Shown piece after piece: positions 17,001 through 25,522 of a DNA stretch of 64,000 nt. Source of the DNA: Streptomyces roseoverticillatus (GTDB lineage: Bacteria; Actinomycetota; Actinomycetes; Streptomycetales; Streptomycetaceae); NCBI RefSeq assembly GCF_000719265.1, contig NZ_JOFL01000032.1:1-64000 (forward strand), written 5' to 3'. The position numbers were made by a program, and so were the translations under genes. Within the stretch, counting starts at the first letter, position 1, and each line of letters starts with the position of its first letter. The notes under the pieces were generated by a model. That model had not been told where the DNA came from. It saw only the letters and a program-made list of their open reading frames with translations, and searched no databases.

Positions 17001-18191
17001 ATGCGCAGTGCTCGTGCCGTTGTTTCTCTTTTGGTCGGTCTGACCGTGGCCGGAGGCGCGGTCTTGCCAGCTCATGCCGACACCATCCGCTCCAGCCAAT
17101 GGCATCTGGACGCCATGCACGCGGAGGAGATGTGGGAGACGAGTACCGGTGCTGGCGTCACAGTGGCGGTGATCGACACCGGAGTTGATGCGAGTCTGCC
17201 CGACCTGCAGGGACAGGTCCTCGACGGGAAGAACTTCTCGGGTGAGCCGGGTGACGCCCATACGGACCCCCAAGGTCACGGCACAGGTATGGCCGCCCTG
17301 ATCGCTGGAACTGGGAAGCGCGGTAGTGATACGGGAGCGTACGGCCTCGCTCCCGGGGCGAAGATCCTGCCCATCCGTATCGGAGGGAAGAACTTCAAGG
17401 ACGGCTCTGAGATCATGGTCGCCGCGCTCCGGTATGCAGCGGACTCAGATGCCAAGATTATCAATATCTCTCAGGGTGGCCCGGGGCGGAGCAAGGAAGA
17501 GGAGGAGGCCACCGCCTATGCCTTGAGCAAGGGAAAGATGATCTTTGCATCGGTTGGCAACACAGGCGATAAGGGAAACTCGGCGGAGTATCCATCCTCC
17601 ACTCCCGGTGTTATTGGTGTGGCTGCGCTCGATCAGGAGGGCGCTTCCGCCAAGTGGTCGCAGCACGGGCCCCAAGTCGACCTCGCTGCCCCAGGGGTAG
17701 ATATGGTCGCAGCCTGCCCGGGTGGCACCGGTATATGTCGGAGCAGGGGCACAAGTGATGCTTCCGCCCTCGCCTCCGCCTCCGCCGCCCTAATCTGGTC
17801 CGTCCACCCCAACTGGACCGCCAACCAGGTCACCCGCGTCCTCATCAACACCGCAGGGGGATCTGACACCGGCGAGAAGCGCAACGACTACGTCGGGTAC
17901 GGCGCCGTCCGCCCCCGAATCGCCCTCAAGGACCCGGGCGACCCCGGACCCGCCGACGTGAACCCCCTCCCGGGGCCGGCACCTTCGCAGGAGCCGAAGA
18001 GTGACGACGGCACGGACACCGCCGACAGACTCTCGAAGCCTTCAGGAAACGAAGCCTCGGCGAAGAGTGGCGGCGCCACCAAATGGATCGCCCTCGGCGC
18101 CGGCGCCGCAGTCCTGATGGGGGCGGCCATCGCCACCCCCATCGTCCTTAACCGTCGTCGCAACGCCGACCGAGGCAGCGCCGCTCTCTGA
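17001..18191 (+). CDS. Type VII secretion-associated serine protease (mycosin)
   Basis: 396 residues, subtilisin family S8. A signal peptide ends near AHA-D at about residue 30. The catalytic triad is visible: Asp59 in VIDTGVD, His93 in GHGTGMAALIAG and Ser252 in GTSDASALA. The oxyanion Asn lies in FASVGNTGDKG. The linker after about 310 is Pro/Ser/Lys-rich and a single membrane span (WIALGAGAAVLMGAAIATP) precedes a basic cytoplasmic tail, so the protease faces outside. The DNA has an AT-richer third-position bias than most of the window. No EccB, EccC, EccD or EccE gene is nearby, making this an orphan mycosin. Confidence 0.93.
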   Translation: MRSARAVVSLLVGLTVAGGAVLPAHADTIRSSQWHLDAMHAEEMWETSTGAGVTVAVIDTGVDASLPDLQGQVLDGKNFSGEPGDAHTDPQGHGTGMAALIAGTGKRGSDTGAYGLAPGAKILPIRIGGKNFKDGSEIMVAALRYAADSDAKIINISQGGPGRSKEEEEATAYALSKGKMIFASVGNTGDKGNSAEYPSSTPGVIGVAALDQEGASAKWSQHGPQVDLAAPGVDMVAACPGGTGICRSRGTSDASALASASAALIWSVHPNWTANQVTRVLINTAGGSDTGEKRNDYVGYGAVRPRIALKDPGDPGPADVNPLPGPAPSQEPKSDDGTDTADRLSKPSGNEASAKSGGATKWIALGAGAAVLMGAAIATPIVLNRRRNADRGSAAL

Positions 18192-18203
18192 GATATCCCT
18201 GGT

Positions 18204-19303
18204 TCACGGGATCTTCAGGTCACGGCAGCCGTGCGTCTTCGCTGACTGCTCGGCGAATGCCTTGAGGGCCGCGCGCTCGAACCGCGGATCCGGATCCTTG
18301 ACGGTGAGACCCATATTGGTGCCGCGCATGATGGGTTTCAGAGTGTAGAGCGAGCGCTGGGGCTATCGGTGCATTGGGCGCTGCCATATCCGTGGTGGTT
18401 CTTGTCGTCGAATCCGGAGTCGCCGGTCACAGCGAACTCTCCGGCCTCACGGCGCACGTTTTCGGCGAGGGTTCCGTAGGAAGCCGTCAGCCGATAGAGC
18501 TGGTAGCCGTGGGCGTCGGTCAGGTAGCAGCCTTCCGCCAGCGTGTGGGGATCCGAAGGGGCGTCCCCCGCGGAGACCGTTCCGGCTTGCTTAACCCCTT
18601 CGGTGAGGGCGACGACCGGGGCGCATGTCCCTGCTGCCTTGCCGAGCGGGACCTGGTTCCGGACCGGGTCCGGTGCGACACTGCCGGTGACCTTGCCCAT
18701 GGGGGCGTCGCAGCCGAACCTTTCGGCTGCTCGCTTCGCTGTGCTGGTCGTGAAACGGGCGAGGCCCGCGCGGTTCTCATCGTCAGCTTTCAGGTAGAGG
18801 ACGCGAGAGGTGACCAGCAGGCTTTCTTCCTGCTTGTTGCGGCATGTGAGCTCGACGATTCCGAAGAGCTGGCCGTCGTCACTGGCGATCGACCCGGGCC
18901 ATCCGGCTCCGATCGGGACGGTGCCGGTGCGGATGTTCTGTTGCAGCTGAAACTGCAATGTCTGCGTCGTGACCCTGGCCTTTGAGGTCCAGTGGATATC
19001 GACAGCGACAATGCTGCGGGCGTCTCGGTCCTTCAGGGCACAGTTAGTAATACGACCAGAACTGTCATCCTCAGAGAAGAGGAAGTCGAACTGGTGATCC
19101 TGTTTCGCGTAGATTCGGCTTCCTCGCGTAACCGAGCGAGCGTCCTCCTTGGAGAGCAGACCTTTGCAGGCAGCACTCAAGGATCGCTCGTCGCGCCAAC
19201 TCCCGTAGGCACCCGTAAAGTAGAAGGCCCCTCCCCCGACGAGCAGCAGGCAGACGAGAACGGCGAATACGGTGATCAGTCGACGAGGACGGGTACGAGG
19301 CAC
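18204..19303 (-). pseudogene. Membrane-anchored hypothetical protein broken by a one-base frameshift near its 3' end
   Basis: From GTG 19303 the frame gives 321 residues and stops at 18338. However, the next 44 codons continue cleanly in another frame (YTLKPIMRGTNMGL...KTHGCRDLKIP) to TGA 18204-18206. The switch occurs at the G run 18359-18362 (four C on the coding strand). One more C would read DSPQRSLYTLKP and fuse both parts into about 366 residues. So this is either a real single-base deletion or a sequencing error. The protein has an N-terminal membrane anchor (ITVFAVLVCLLLVGGGAFYF) and an extracellular part with several Cys residues. Function unknown; it belongs to the type VII-like cluster. 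Confidence 0.85.
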
Positions 19304-19321
19304 GGCAGTGGTCCCTCTCGG

Positions 19322-19702
19322 TCAGGTCGTCGAGGGGCTGCCGCTCTGCTGGCTTCCCCGTTTCGCGAGTGCGATCGCCGTCACGACCACGGCTCCTGCC
19401 AAGCACAGCCCCGCGTAGCCCAGGTGCCGGCTCCGGGCAACGGCGCAGTCGGCGTTGTACGCCGTGGCCCCCGTCTTTTCCTGCGGGAAGATGACCGAGC
19501 CGCACTCCAATGTCCTGGTCTCCTTGTCGAAGATGCCGTAGCTCTTCTCGAAATTGATCGGTATGAGGAGAGCGAGGACGGCACAGGCTGCCAGGAGGCC
19601 GAGCAGGACTAGCCGAACCTGGTGTGCCACATTCCCGCGGTTCGTGCCAGAGGCACCCGTCGGGCTCGGAGGTTCGATGTCTTGCTGTACTTCGTGCGGC
19701 AT
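19322..19702 (-). CDS. Small two-span membrane protein
   Basis: 126 residues, preceded by gaggaaag. Two hydrophobic segments are visible: VRLVLLGLLAACAVLALLIP and YAGLCLAGAVVVTAIALA. Between them is an external loop containing two Cys residues (LECGSVIF and YNADCAVA), which could form a disulfide. No family recognised. It lies 18 bases upstream of the frameshifted gene and 30 bases downstream of the DUF6571-like gene, all on the minus strand, so it is probably part of one transcript. Confidence 0.75.
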   Translation of the reverse strand: MPHEVQQDIEPPSPTGASGTNRGNVAHQVRLVLLGLLAACAVLALLIPINFEKSYGIFDKETRTLECGSVIFPQEKTGATAYNADCAVARSRHLGYAGLCLAGAVVVTAIALAKRGSQQSGSPSTT

Positions 19703-19732
19703 TCTTTCCTCTTTCTGACGGCTTGCGGCTCG

Positions 19733-21919
19733 CTAGTTCGGTCGAAGGTATGCGAGTGCCTTGTTGCGGCCGGCTGCGTAACTCTGTTCGGCTTCCTGTC
19801 GCATCTGTTTCACATCGTTGTAGTAAGGATCTTGAGGTTCTGTCGGATCGAGGTGCCGTACCTTCGCGGAGGCGTCGATGAGGTCCTTTACCGAAGCGGT
19901 GTCCTTGGTCCAATCCTTGGCGAGTTCGCCACGCGCCTTCTCGTCGGCAAGGTTCTTGATGTCCTTGGACCAGTCGTAGGCGGCGGCATCAATGGTTCGC
20001 TGAGCCACATCGCCAATGAGCGGCAAACCGGTCACAGGAGCTCCCCCGAGGTGGTAGCCGTACCTGGCCACATCATCAGCCCAGGCCTTGCGTGCGTCCT
20101 GCGTGTCCATGATGGCGTCTGCGCCGACGGCGTTGAGCGCGCCGAAAGCCATTCCGACATCCCTGCTGGGGACGTTCCAATCGGTGTTGGCGCCACTCGG
20201 CCTATCCGGCATCTTGGCGAGCACGTCAGCCGAGTATGCGCGCTCTGTGTTGTAGATCAGGGAGAAGTTCTTCGGGTCGTCGGACACTCCGCGGATCACC
20301 CGGACGAGACTCTGCTGGTCCACCGCCAAGTGTGAATCGCCATCCTTGGTCCAAGGATTCTTGAGGCCGCCTTCGTATCCATACCTGGGGTTCTGGCCTG
20401 TCAGGATCTCGTGAGTATCGGGTGCGTAATCAACGATTGCCCGGGCTATCGGGCTGCGAAGATTCTCCGGCAACTTGTCGCCGAATTTTCCATTGAGGGC
20501 TTCGACGGCGCCCTGCATGACCCGTGCCTGGCCCTCGGTGTGGACGGCTCCCATCTTTGGCGTATCTTCGGCCCTTTGCCCTGTCGCGGCGGCCTCTATG
20601 GCCGAGGCGAGACCCTTCCGTGCGTTCGGGTCCTCGACCTTCCTGAACTGGTCCGCGTCCGGGTGTGAGTAATTTCCCGTGAGTTCGTAGCGGTTCTTCC
20701 AGTCCCTGTCGTGCACGAGATACTTCAGGCGGTCGTTCTTCCCATCGGGACCCGGGTCAAGGAAAGCTTCGGCTGTCTTGGGGTCGCGGGCGGCGATGCC
20801 GAGCAGGCTGTCGAGCGGGTCGGTTGCCAGCCATCGCGGCGGATGCGCAAGATTCTTTCCGCTGGGCATGTCCCAGATGCCGTGATGCCCCTTCTCGGCG
20901 GCAATGATGTCATCACCCAGATCGGTGACGAACCTCGTAGAGAAACCGCTCCCCTGGGACATCAATGTCAGGAGGGACTGGTAGCCCCTCACTTGCACCT
21001 TCTGCCGACTTCCCGCAACCTCTGTGCCGACCTTGCGTATTCCTTCTCGCCACTTGTCGTAGAAGGCTGGATCCGGCGATCTGGTAGCTGTCGCCAGTGA
21101 TGTTGCCAGGCCTTTCTCGATATTGCCGAGGCTGGGCTTGGAGGATTCGCCGGCCGCGTCCATGGCCTCGTTGAGACGATTGGAGAGAAAGAGGGTTTCT
21201 CTTGGTCCGAGTGAGTCGAGGAGTGTCTGGCTGAACTCCTTGTTCTTTGCATTGTCGCGAAACAGTCGCTGCATCTCGGCGAGCTGTTTGTCGTCCCAGT
21301 GCGTGAGTCGGGCCAGTTCGGCCTGGCGGCGTCCTTCGACCTTCTCGATGTCGCCCTCGGCCTTGGCGTTGAAGCTGTGGTCGATGTTGTCGTTCTTGTC
21401 GGTGTCTTGTACAGCAGCGGAGAGGGCAAGTTTCACGCCCTGGTCAGCGTCGTCGAAGGCCTGGACGAGGTCGCCGATGGACTTGGTCCAGCTGCTTTCC
21501 GTGGTGTGGAGGTCGGGGTCGTGGCGCGCGGCGTTCGCGAGGGCCTTGTCCGCTTTCTCGAAGTCGAAGCGGGCGGTGCCGTCGTCGGACATCTTCATGC
21601 CCGCCGCTTCGGCCTTTGCGACCTGCGCTTTGAGCTTGCCGCGCAGATCCGTGAACTGGGCGTGTGCGTCCCGTAGGAGAGAGGCAAGCGCACGGGCCTC
21701 CTTGGCGGCCGCGGTGAACTGCTCGTACGTCTGCTTGTTGGCCATCTCGGCGAACGTGCGGGCGACGCCGGTCCACGAGCCGTCGATGGCGACGTTCCGC
21801 ACCTGGCTGTTGTAGGCCTTCTGCACTTTCTCGAAGTCCTTCGCCGCCTTGTCCCACTCTTCGGCCGCCGTCGTCAGCAAGGCGAGGTCGCTGGTCATGA
21901 CCTGGTGGTACGTGAGCAT
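19733..21919 (-). CDS. Large type VII-like substrate protein (DUF6571-like)
   Basis: 728 residues. The opening MLTYHQVMTSDLALLTTAAEEWD and the following helices resemble the N-terminal WXG-like helical domain of streptomycete DUF6571 proteins; Trp49 in IDGSWTGVARTF may mark the turn. The middle and C-terminal parts (about 230-700) contain SLGPRETLFLSNRLNEAMD and other conserved-looking helices with no catalytic motif I can name. No signal peptide. Codon use is less GC-extreme than in housekeeping genes of the window. It follows the 172-residue gene by 17 bases. Confidence 0.8.
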   Translation of the reverse strand: MLTYHQVMTSDLALLTTAAEEWDKAAKDFEKVQKAYNSQVRNVAIDGSWTGVARTFAEMANKQTYEQFTAAAKEARALASLLRDAHAQFTDLRGKLKAQVAKAEAAGMKMSDDGTARFDFEKADKALANAARHDPDLHTTESSWTKSIGDLVQAFDDADQGVKLALSAAVQDTDKNDNIDHSFNAKAEGDIEKVEGRRQAELARLTHWDDKQLAEMQRLFRDNAKNKEFSQTLLDSLGPRETLFLSNRLNEAMDAAGESSKPSLGNIEKGLATSLATATRSPDPAFYDKWREGIRKVGTEVAGSRQKVQVRGYQSLLTLMSQGSGFSTRFVTDLGDDIIAAEKGHHGIWDMPSGKNLAHPPRWLATDPLDSLLGIAARDPKTAEAFLDPGPDGKNDRLKYLVHDRDWKNRYELTGNYSHPDADQFRKVEDPNARKGLASAIEAAATGQRAEDTPKMGAVHTEGQARVMQGAVEALNGKFGDKLPENLRSPIARAIVDYAPDTHEILTGQNPRYGYEGGLKNPWTKDGDSHLAVDQQSLVRVIRGVSDDPKNFSLIYNTERAYSADVLAKMPDRPSGANTDWNVPSRDVGMAFGALNAVGADAIMDTQDARKAWADDVARYGYHLGGAPVTGLPLIGDVAQRTIDAAAYDWSKDIKNLADEKARGELAKDWTKDTASVKDLIDASAKVRHLDPTEPQDPYYNDVKQMRQEAEQSYAAGRNKALAYLRPN

Positions 21920-21936
21920 GTTACGGAAGTGCCCTT

Positions 21937-22455
21937 TCAGTAGTCCGCCAGGCCGGAGAGGAACGGCGGTTTACCATCCGCCGGGACGGGGCCGGGTAGG
22001 ACCGGGGGCGGGGCGGGGAAGCGGCGGTCGAATTCGCCGCCCAGGCCCTTGTCGGCGCCCTGGAACAGCACATTGGTGCCGCTCAGTGCGGATTTTTCGG
22101 CGGAGAGGCGGTTCTGCAGCTCCTTCACGGAGGCGCGCCAGCCCTTCAGTGCCTCGTTGATGCCCGCCCCGGTGGCCCAGTCCTTGAAGCCCTTGCCCGC
22201 GGCTTCCATGGCCGCGTCCATGTGTCTGCCGGCCGCGCTAAGGTCGGGCTGGATGTGTTGCTCAAGGGCCCCGACGGCCGCCTTCTTCTTGTCGGCGGAG
22301 GAAGCGAGCCCTTGGCCGTCACCGCCCCTGCCCGGCGACGTCCCGTTGAGCCGCGTGTGTGACTCATCGGCCCTGTGGGGGCCGGCTTGGCCTGGGCTTC
22401 CCAGCCGCGCTGCCGACTCGGCCTGCAGTTTGCTCCACTCGTCTTCGAACCCCAC
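21937..22455 (-). CDS. WXG-like helical protein of the type VII-like locus
   Basis: 172 residues from GTG 22455, first gene of the minus-strand cluster. The N-terminal 60 residues are polar and flexible. Residues about 58-140 are helical with ALEQHIQPDLSAAGRHMDAA and LKGWRASVKELQNRLSAEK, a pattern common in ESX-type small proteins that partner a larger substrate. It ends in a Pro-rich stretch. It pairs with the next gene in the way small and large type VII partners usually do. Function otherwise unknown. Confidence 0.72.
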   Translation of the reverse strand: MGFEDEWSKLQAESAARLGSPGQAGPHRADESHTRLNGTSPGRGGDGQGLASSADKKKAAVGALEQHIQPDLSAAGRHMDAAMEAAGKGFKDWATGAGINEALKGWRASVKELQNRLSAEKSALSGTNVLFQGADKGLGGEFDRRFPAPPPVLPGPVPADGKPPFLSGLADY

Positions 22456-22944
22456 GGTCCCCCCGGAAGTCTCGTCAGCTCGTGCCCTGTCACATCAACT
22501 CAACCGCACCAGGGCATTCAGATGTTCGAAACTAGCAAGGGTGGTGTGCTGGGCGCAGCCCGGACCGGATCACGGGGCGAACTGCGGCTGTCGGTACGGC
22601 GGTTTTGATGCCCATCCCGATGTGAGTTTCCGAGCTCACGCGCCCTACGGGCGCTGCCTTTTACGCTCCGCAGCGAGGTGGTCTCCGACAGCGTCCGGGG
22701 TGGGGCGTGCGACTACCGCAGTCTGCAGGCTTTCGGTCACATCGGCCCAAGCCGCCACGACGTGCACAGCTTCGCGCTTGGCTTTGAAACGACAGTCACT
22801 TCCCGGTCCGCCGCGCACGCCGGGCAGGCGCGTGTGAGGCGGCGACTGAAGTCCGCAGGGTTTCAATGAGTACGCCTGGTCTGCCTCCGCGTGGGGCCGC
22901 AGTAATGGCCCGGACGGTGTGTTGGGGACTCTCGAGTGGGCCGG
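22456..22944. other. 489-base region without a convincing gene
   Basis: Only short, poorly biased open frames occur. The longest is on the minus strand at about 22645-22866 (AVHVVAAWADVTESLQTAV), with no good ribosome-binding site; it could be a gene remnant. The segment probably also contains the promoter of the type VII-like minus-strand cluster near 22460-22560. Confidence 0.4.
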
Positions 22945-23427
22945 TCACACGCCGCGGAGTCTGTGCCAGGTCCATCCTGAGCTGAGGACCGCTGCCTGGA
23001 GGGCCTTCTTCACGTCGCGTGTGTCCAGCGTTGTGACTCGGTGGCGACGGCCGTCGGGTCCCCGCTCGTACTTCCACTCCACTGTGAATGTTCCCCCGGA
23101 GCGGTACCCGTGCCGCATCGACAGCCCGCCTCCGGCGGAGGACCACTGTTCCTGGATAACCCGCACTTCCCGGCTTGACGGGTCCAGGTACATCCGGAGC
23201 CTGAGTCTGTGCTCCTCCTGCTGCTTGGAGTTTTCAAAGCCACTTGTCCGGAACCACCACTCCGCCACCACGTCGGCGTTCTCCGCGGCGCCTGCGTCGC
23301 GTATGAGGAAAGGCACGCGCAGGCCGCTGATCGCGAGCATTGCTTCCCGGACCTCCGCGGCGGAAAGCGGTACGACGTCGCTGTCGGGGTACTTGGTGCC
23401 GAGCCATTTGTCCAGAAGACGGCCCAT
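22945..23427 (-). CDS. Hypothetical protein
   Basis: 160 residues from ATG 23427. No known domain recognised. It reads as a compact soluble alpha/beta protein with conserved-looking segments such as FLIRDAGAAENADVVAEWW and SGGTFTVEWKYERG. There is no signal peptide or membrane span. Coding is supported by the third-position GC bias in this frame and the absence of a rival frame. The neighbours are the type VII-like cluster and a DUF4190-like membrane protein; no operon link is evident (76-base gap). Confidence 0.7.
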   Translation of the reverse strand: MGRLLDKWLGTKYPDSDVVPLSAAEVREAMLAISGLRVPFLIRDAGAAENADVVAEWWFRTSGFENSKQQEEHRLRLRMYLDPSSREVRVIQEQWSSAGGGLSMRHGYRSGGTFTVEWKYERGPDGRRHRVTTLDTRDVKKALQAAVLSSGWTWHRLRGV

Positions 23428-23503
23428 CCCTAAACCACCCCTCCGCCCCGTCCGTTCAGCGCCGAGCGGCGCAGCTCAAGCCTTGGCGTGCACCTTACAG
23501 AGT

Positions 23504-24259
23504 TCAGTGCAGCGGCAGTAGCCAGTGGGCCTCGTCTCGGTAGTCCGTCGGGGCGCAGGTGAAGTCCAGGGTGGTTGTGTCCGGTGGGGTGTTGACGTGC
23601 ATCTTCACCGTCACCTTCTCGTGGGGTGCGAGTTTCTTCGGGAACCAGGGGTGCTGGCTGTCCCACTTCGGGCTCATGGGGCCGGTGGGGGTGAGGCTGC
23701 CCGGCAGGAGTTTCTCTTCGCTCCTGATTCCGTTCCACGCCAGCTCGACGGGCTTCCCCTGATCGTTGACGTAGGTCACCGTGAACTCGTAGGTCAGGTC
23801 GCCCCTCACCAGGGCGACATCACCCGGGAGGTTCGGGACACGCCGGGCCTTGCTCACCGTCACCCGCACACCGTCCCGGTAGCGCGCCGTTCCGCCGGGG
23901 TTCAGCGGCGTCTCGTACTTGCCGCCCCTGGAGACCAGGTCCTCCGGCCTTTCGTCGAGGTGGGACAGGCCATTGATGAACCAGATCGTCACGCCCAGGC
24001 AGACAGCCGTAACCGTGGCGCCCAAAGCGATACCGATGAGTGCCGGGGCGCGTTCATCCGCCTTGTCCTGCTTCACCCGCCGCCGGCCGACCACGCCGCA
24101 CACCGTCGCGGCCAGGCCGAGCGGAATGGCCAGCGGAATGCCCCAGAGGGAGCTGGCGGTCAGCACCGCCATCACGGCCAGCGCCAGTGCCGTCATGCCG
24201 GCACCATTGGGGCGCTTCGGCATGAGGTCGGGGAGGTCCGGCAGTGGCTTCGTCTTCAT
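23504..24259 (-). CDS. DUF4190-like membrane protein with extracellular beta domain
   Basis: 251 residues from ATG 24259; a GTG at 24307 would add 16. Residues about 20-110 hold three hydrophobic stretches around LAATVCGVVGRRRVKQDKA, a DUF4190-type arrangement. The external part (about 115-251) is a beta-rich domain like DUF4352 or related telomeric-like Ig folds, with VALVRGDLTYEFTVTYVNDQG. Such proteins are common in Streptomyces and unassigned in function. It is transcribed in the same direction as the tRNA-Cys upstream of it. Confidence 0.8.
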   Translation of the reverse strand: MKTKPLPDLPDLMPKRPNGAGMTALALAVMAVLTASSLWGIPLAIPLGLAATVCGVVGRRRVKQDKADERAPALIGIALGATVTAVCLGVTIWFINGLSHLDERPEDLVSRGGKYETPLNPGGTARYRDGVRVTVSKARRVPNLPGDVALVRGDLTYEFTVTYVNDQGKPVELAWNGIRSEEKLLPGSLTPTGPMSPKWDSQHPWFPKKLAPHEKVTVKMHVNTPPDTTTLDFTCAPTDYRDEAHWLLPLH

Positions 24260-24348
24260 GAGGTGATCACACCCCGGGGCGTGCCTTTCCCGGGAGCGCG
24301 CGCTCACTCAATCCGGCCTGAGTAGCCCTACTCAGACTCGGAATCCAG

Positions 24349-24420
24349 AGGCCGTGACCGGAATCGAACCGGCGTAACTCGCTTTGCAGGCGAGTCCCTC
24401 AACCACTCGGGCACACGGCC
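24349..24420 (-). tRNA. tRNA-Cys (GCA)
   Basis: 72-nt cloverleaf. The acceptor stem is ggccgtg with cacggcc. The anticodon stem ctcgc/gcgag surrounds the loop ctgcaaa (anticodon GCA). The T loop is ttcgatt. U is the discriminator base, as expected for Cys. CCA is not encoded. Confidence 0.95.
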
Positions 24421-24508
24421 AAGTTGTGCTCTTGGCATTGACACTAGGGGCGCGCCCCTCGGTGTTCAATGGTCATCGCCGCGTCGCAACACGACTGCCA
24501 TTCCCCGT

Positions 24509-25450
24509 TCACGCGCCCCCGCGCGCCTCCGGGTCGTGCCCCCTCTGCAAGAACGACTCCACCACCGGCCGGAACAGGTCCGGCTCGTCCACCCACGGGT
24601 AGTGCCCCACGCCGTGCAGCGTGCGGATCGCCGCCGTACGGAAGGAGGAAGCCACCAACTCCCCCGCGCGCATGCCCGTCAGCGCGTCGCGGTCGCCCGT
24701 GATGACCAGGACCGGGCAGCCGACCTCGGGGAGGCGGGAGAGGAGGGCGTGGCGGGCCGGGTCGTCGACGCCCTGCCAGAAGCCGGCGCGGGGGACGGGG
24801 CCGAGCTGGTCCGGCTCGGTGGCGGCGTGGGCGCGCTGCGGGGCGTCCCAGCGGCCGTAGCCCATGGGGGCGGCGCGCAGTAGGAGGCTGCGGACCTCGG
24901 CCATGTCGGCCGTGGTGGGGAGGGTGTGCACGGCCACGTACGCGTCCGTCCACCAGTCCTCCGCCGCGCGGGACTCGAAGATCTCCTCGGCGTCGTCGGG
25001 TAGTTCGCCCTGGAGCCGCGAGCCGGGGGTGACCAGCACCAGCCGGGTGAGGCGGTGGCCGTACTGCGCCGCGTACGCCTGGGCCGTCGCGCAGGCCGCG
25101 TCGTGGGCCAGCAGGGCGAAGGACTCCAGGCCCAGGTGCGCGCGGAGGGACTCCAGGTCCTCGGCGAGCGCCGGGAACGCGTACCCCCACGGCTCGGGGG
25201 AGGGCGGCGAGGCCCCCGTGCCGCGGCTGTCCGGGATGATCAGGGTGCGGTGGGTGTCGAGGCCGCCCAGGTCGCCCAGGTACGCGGCGTCCCGGCCCGG
25301 GCCGCCCGCCAGGCACACCAGCGGTCCGCCCGGCCGGCCCCGGCCATCCGGCTCGTCTGGTTCCTCCGGCTCGCCTGGCCGGCCCCGCTCATCCGGCTCG
25401 TCTGGTTCCTCCGGTCCGCCCGGCCCGACCCGCTCATCCGGCCCGCCCAC
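24509..25450 (-). CDS. Alpha/beta hydrolase (proline iminopeptidase-like)
   Basis: The core runs from GPLVCLAGGPGRDAAYLGDL to the stop at 24509. The oxyanion motif is GGPG. LLAHDAACATAQAYA occupies the nucleophile elbow, where the usual G-x-S-x-G reads A-H-D-A-A, so the nucleophile would be Asp, as in haloalkane dehalogenase-like hydrolases. VITGDRD and GVGHYPW give the acid and His. The start is uncertain: GTG 25450 gives 313 residues, with an N-terminus made of a 15-residue Pro/Glu/Asp-rich repeat. It is divergent from the LysR gene and may be its target. Confidence 0.8.
   Translation of the reverse strand: MGGPDERVGPGGPEEPDEPDERGRPGEPEEPDEPDGRGRPGGPLVCLAGGPGRDAAYLGDLGGLDTHRTLIIPDSRGTGASPPSPEPWGYAFPALAEDLESLRAHLGLESFALLAHDAACATAQAYAAQYGHRLTRLVLVTPGSRLQGELPDDAEEIFESRAAEDWWTDAYVAVHTLPTTADMAEVRSLLLRAAPMGYGRWDAPQRAHAATEPDQLGPVPRAGFWQGVDDPARHALLSRLPEVGCPVLVITGDRDALTGMRAGELVASSFRTAAIRTLHGVGHYPWVDEPDLFRPVVESFLQRGHDPEARGGA
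25346..25450 (-). repeat. 45-bp in-frame tandem repeat at the hydrolase N-terminus
   Basis: 25346-25390 and 25391-25435 are near-identical, followed by a partial third copy to 25450. On the minus strand they encode repeats of the type RGRPGEPEEPDEPD. The length is a multiple of three, so the reading frame survives. Confidence 0.85.
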
Positions 25451-25522
25451 GGAGCCGCCCGCCGCGGCCCGTCCCCCGGGCCCGCCCGCCGCGGCCACCC
25501 CGCCCCGTTCCCCGGCCCCGGC

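Noticed and set aside
18338..18380. Programmed frameshift in the 321-residue protein
   Set aside because: No slippery heptamer or downstream structure is obvious; the simplest reading is a one-base deletion in the C run.
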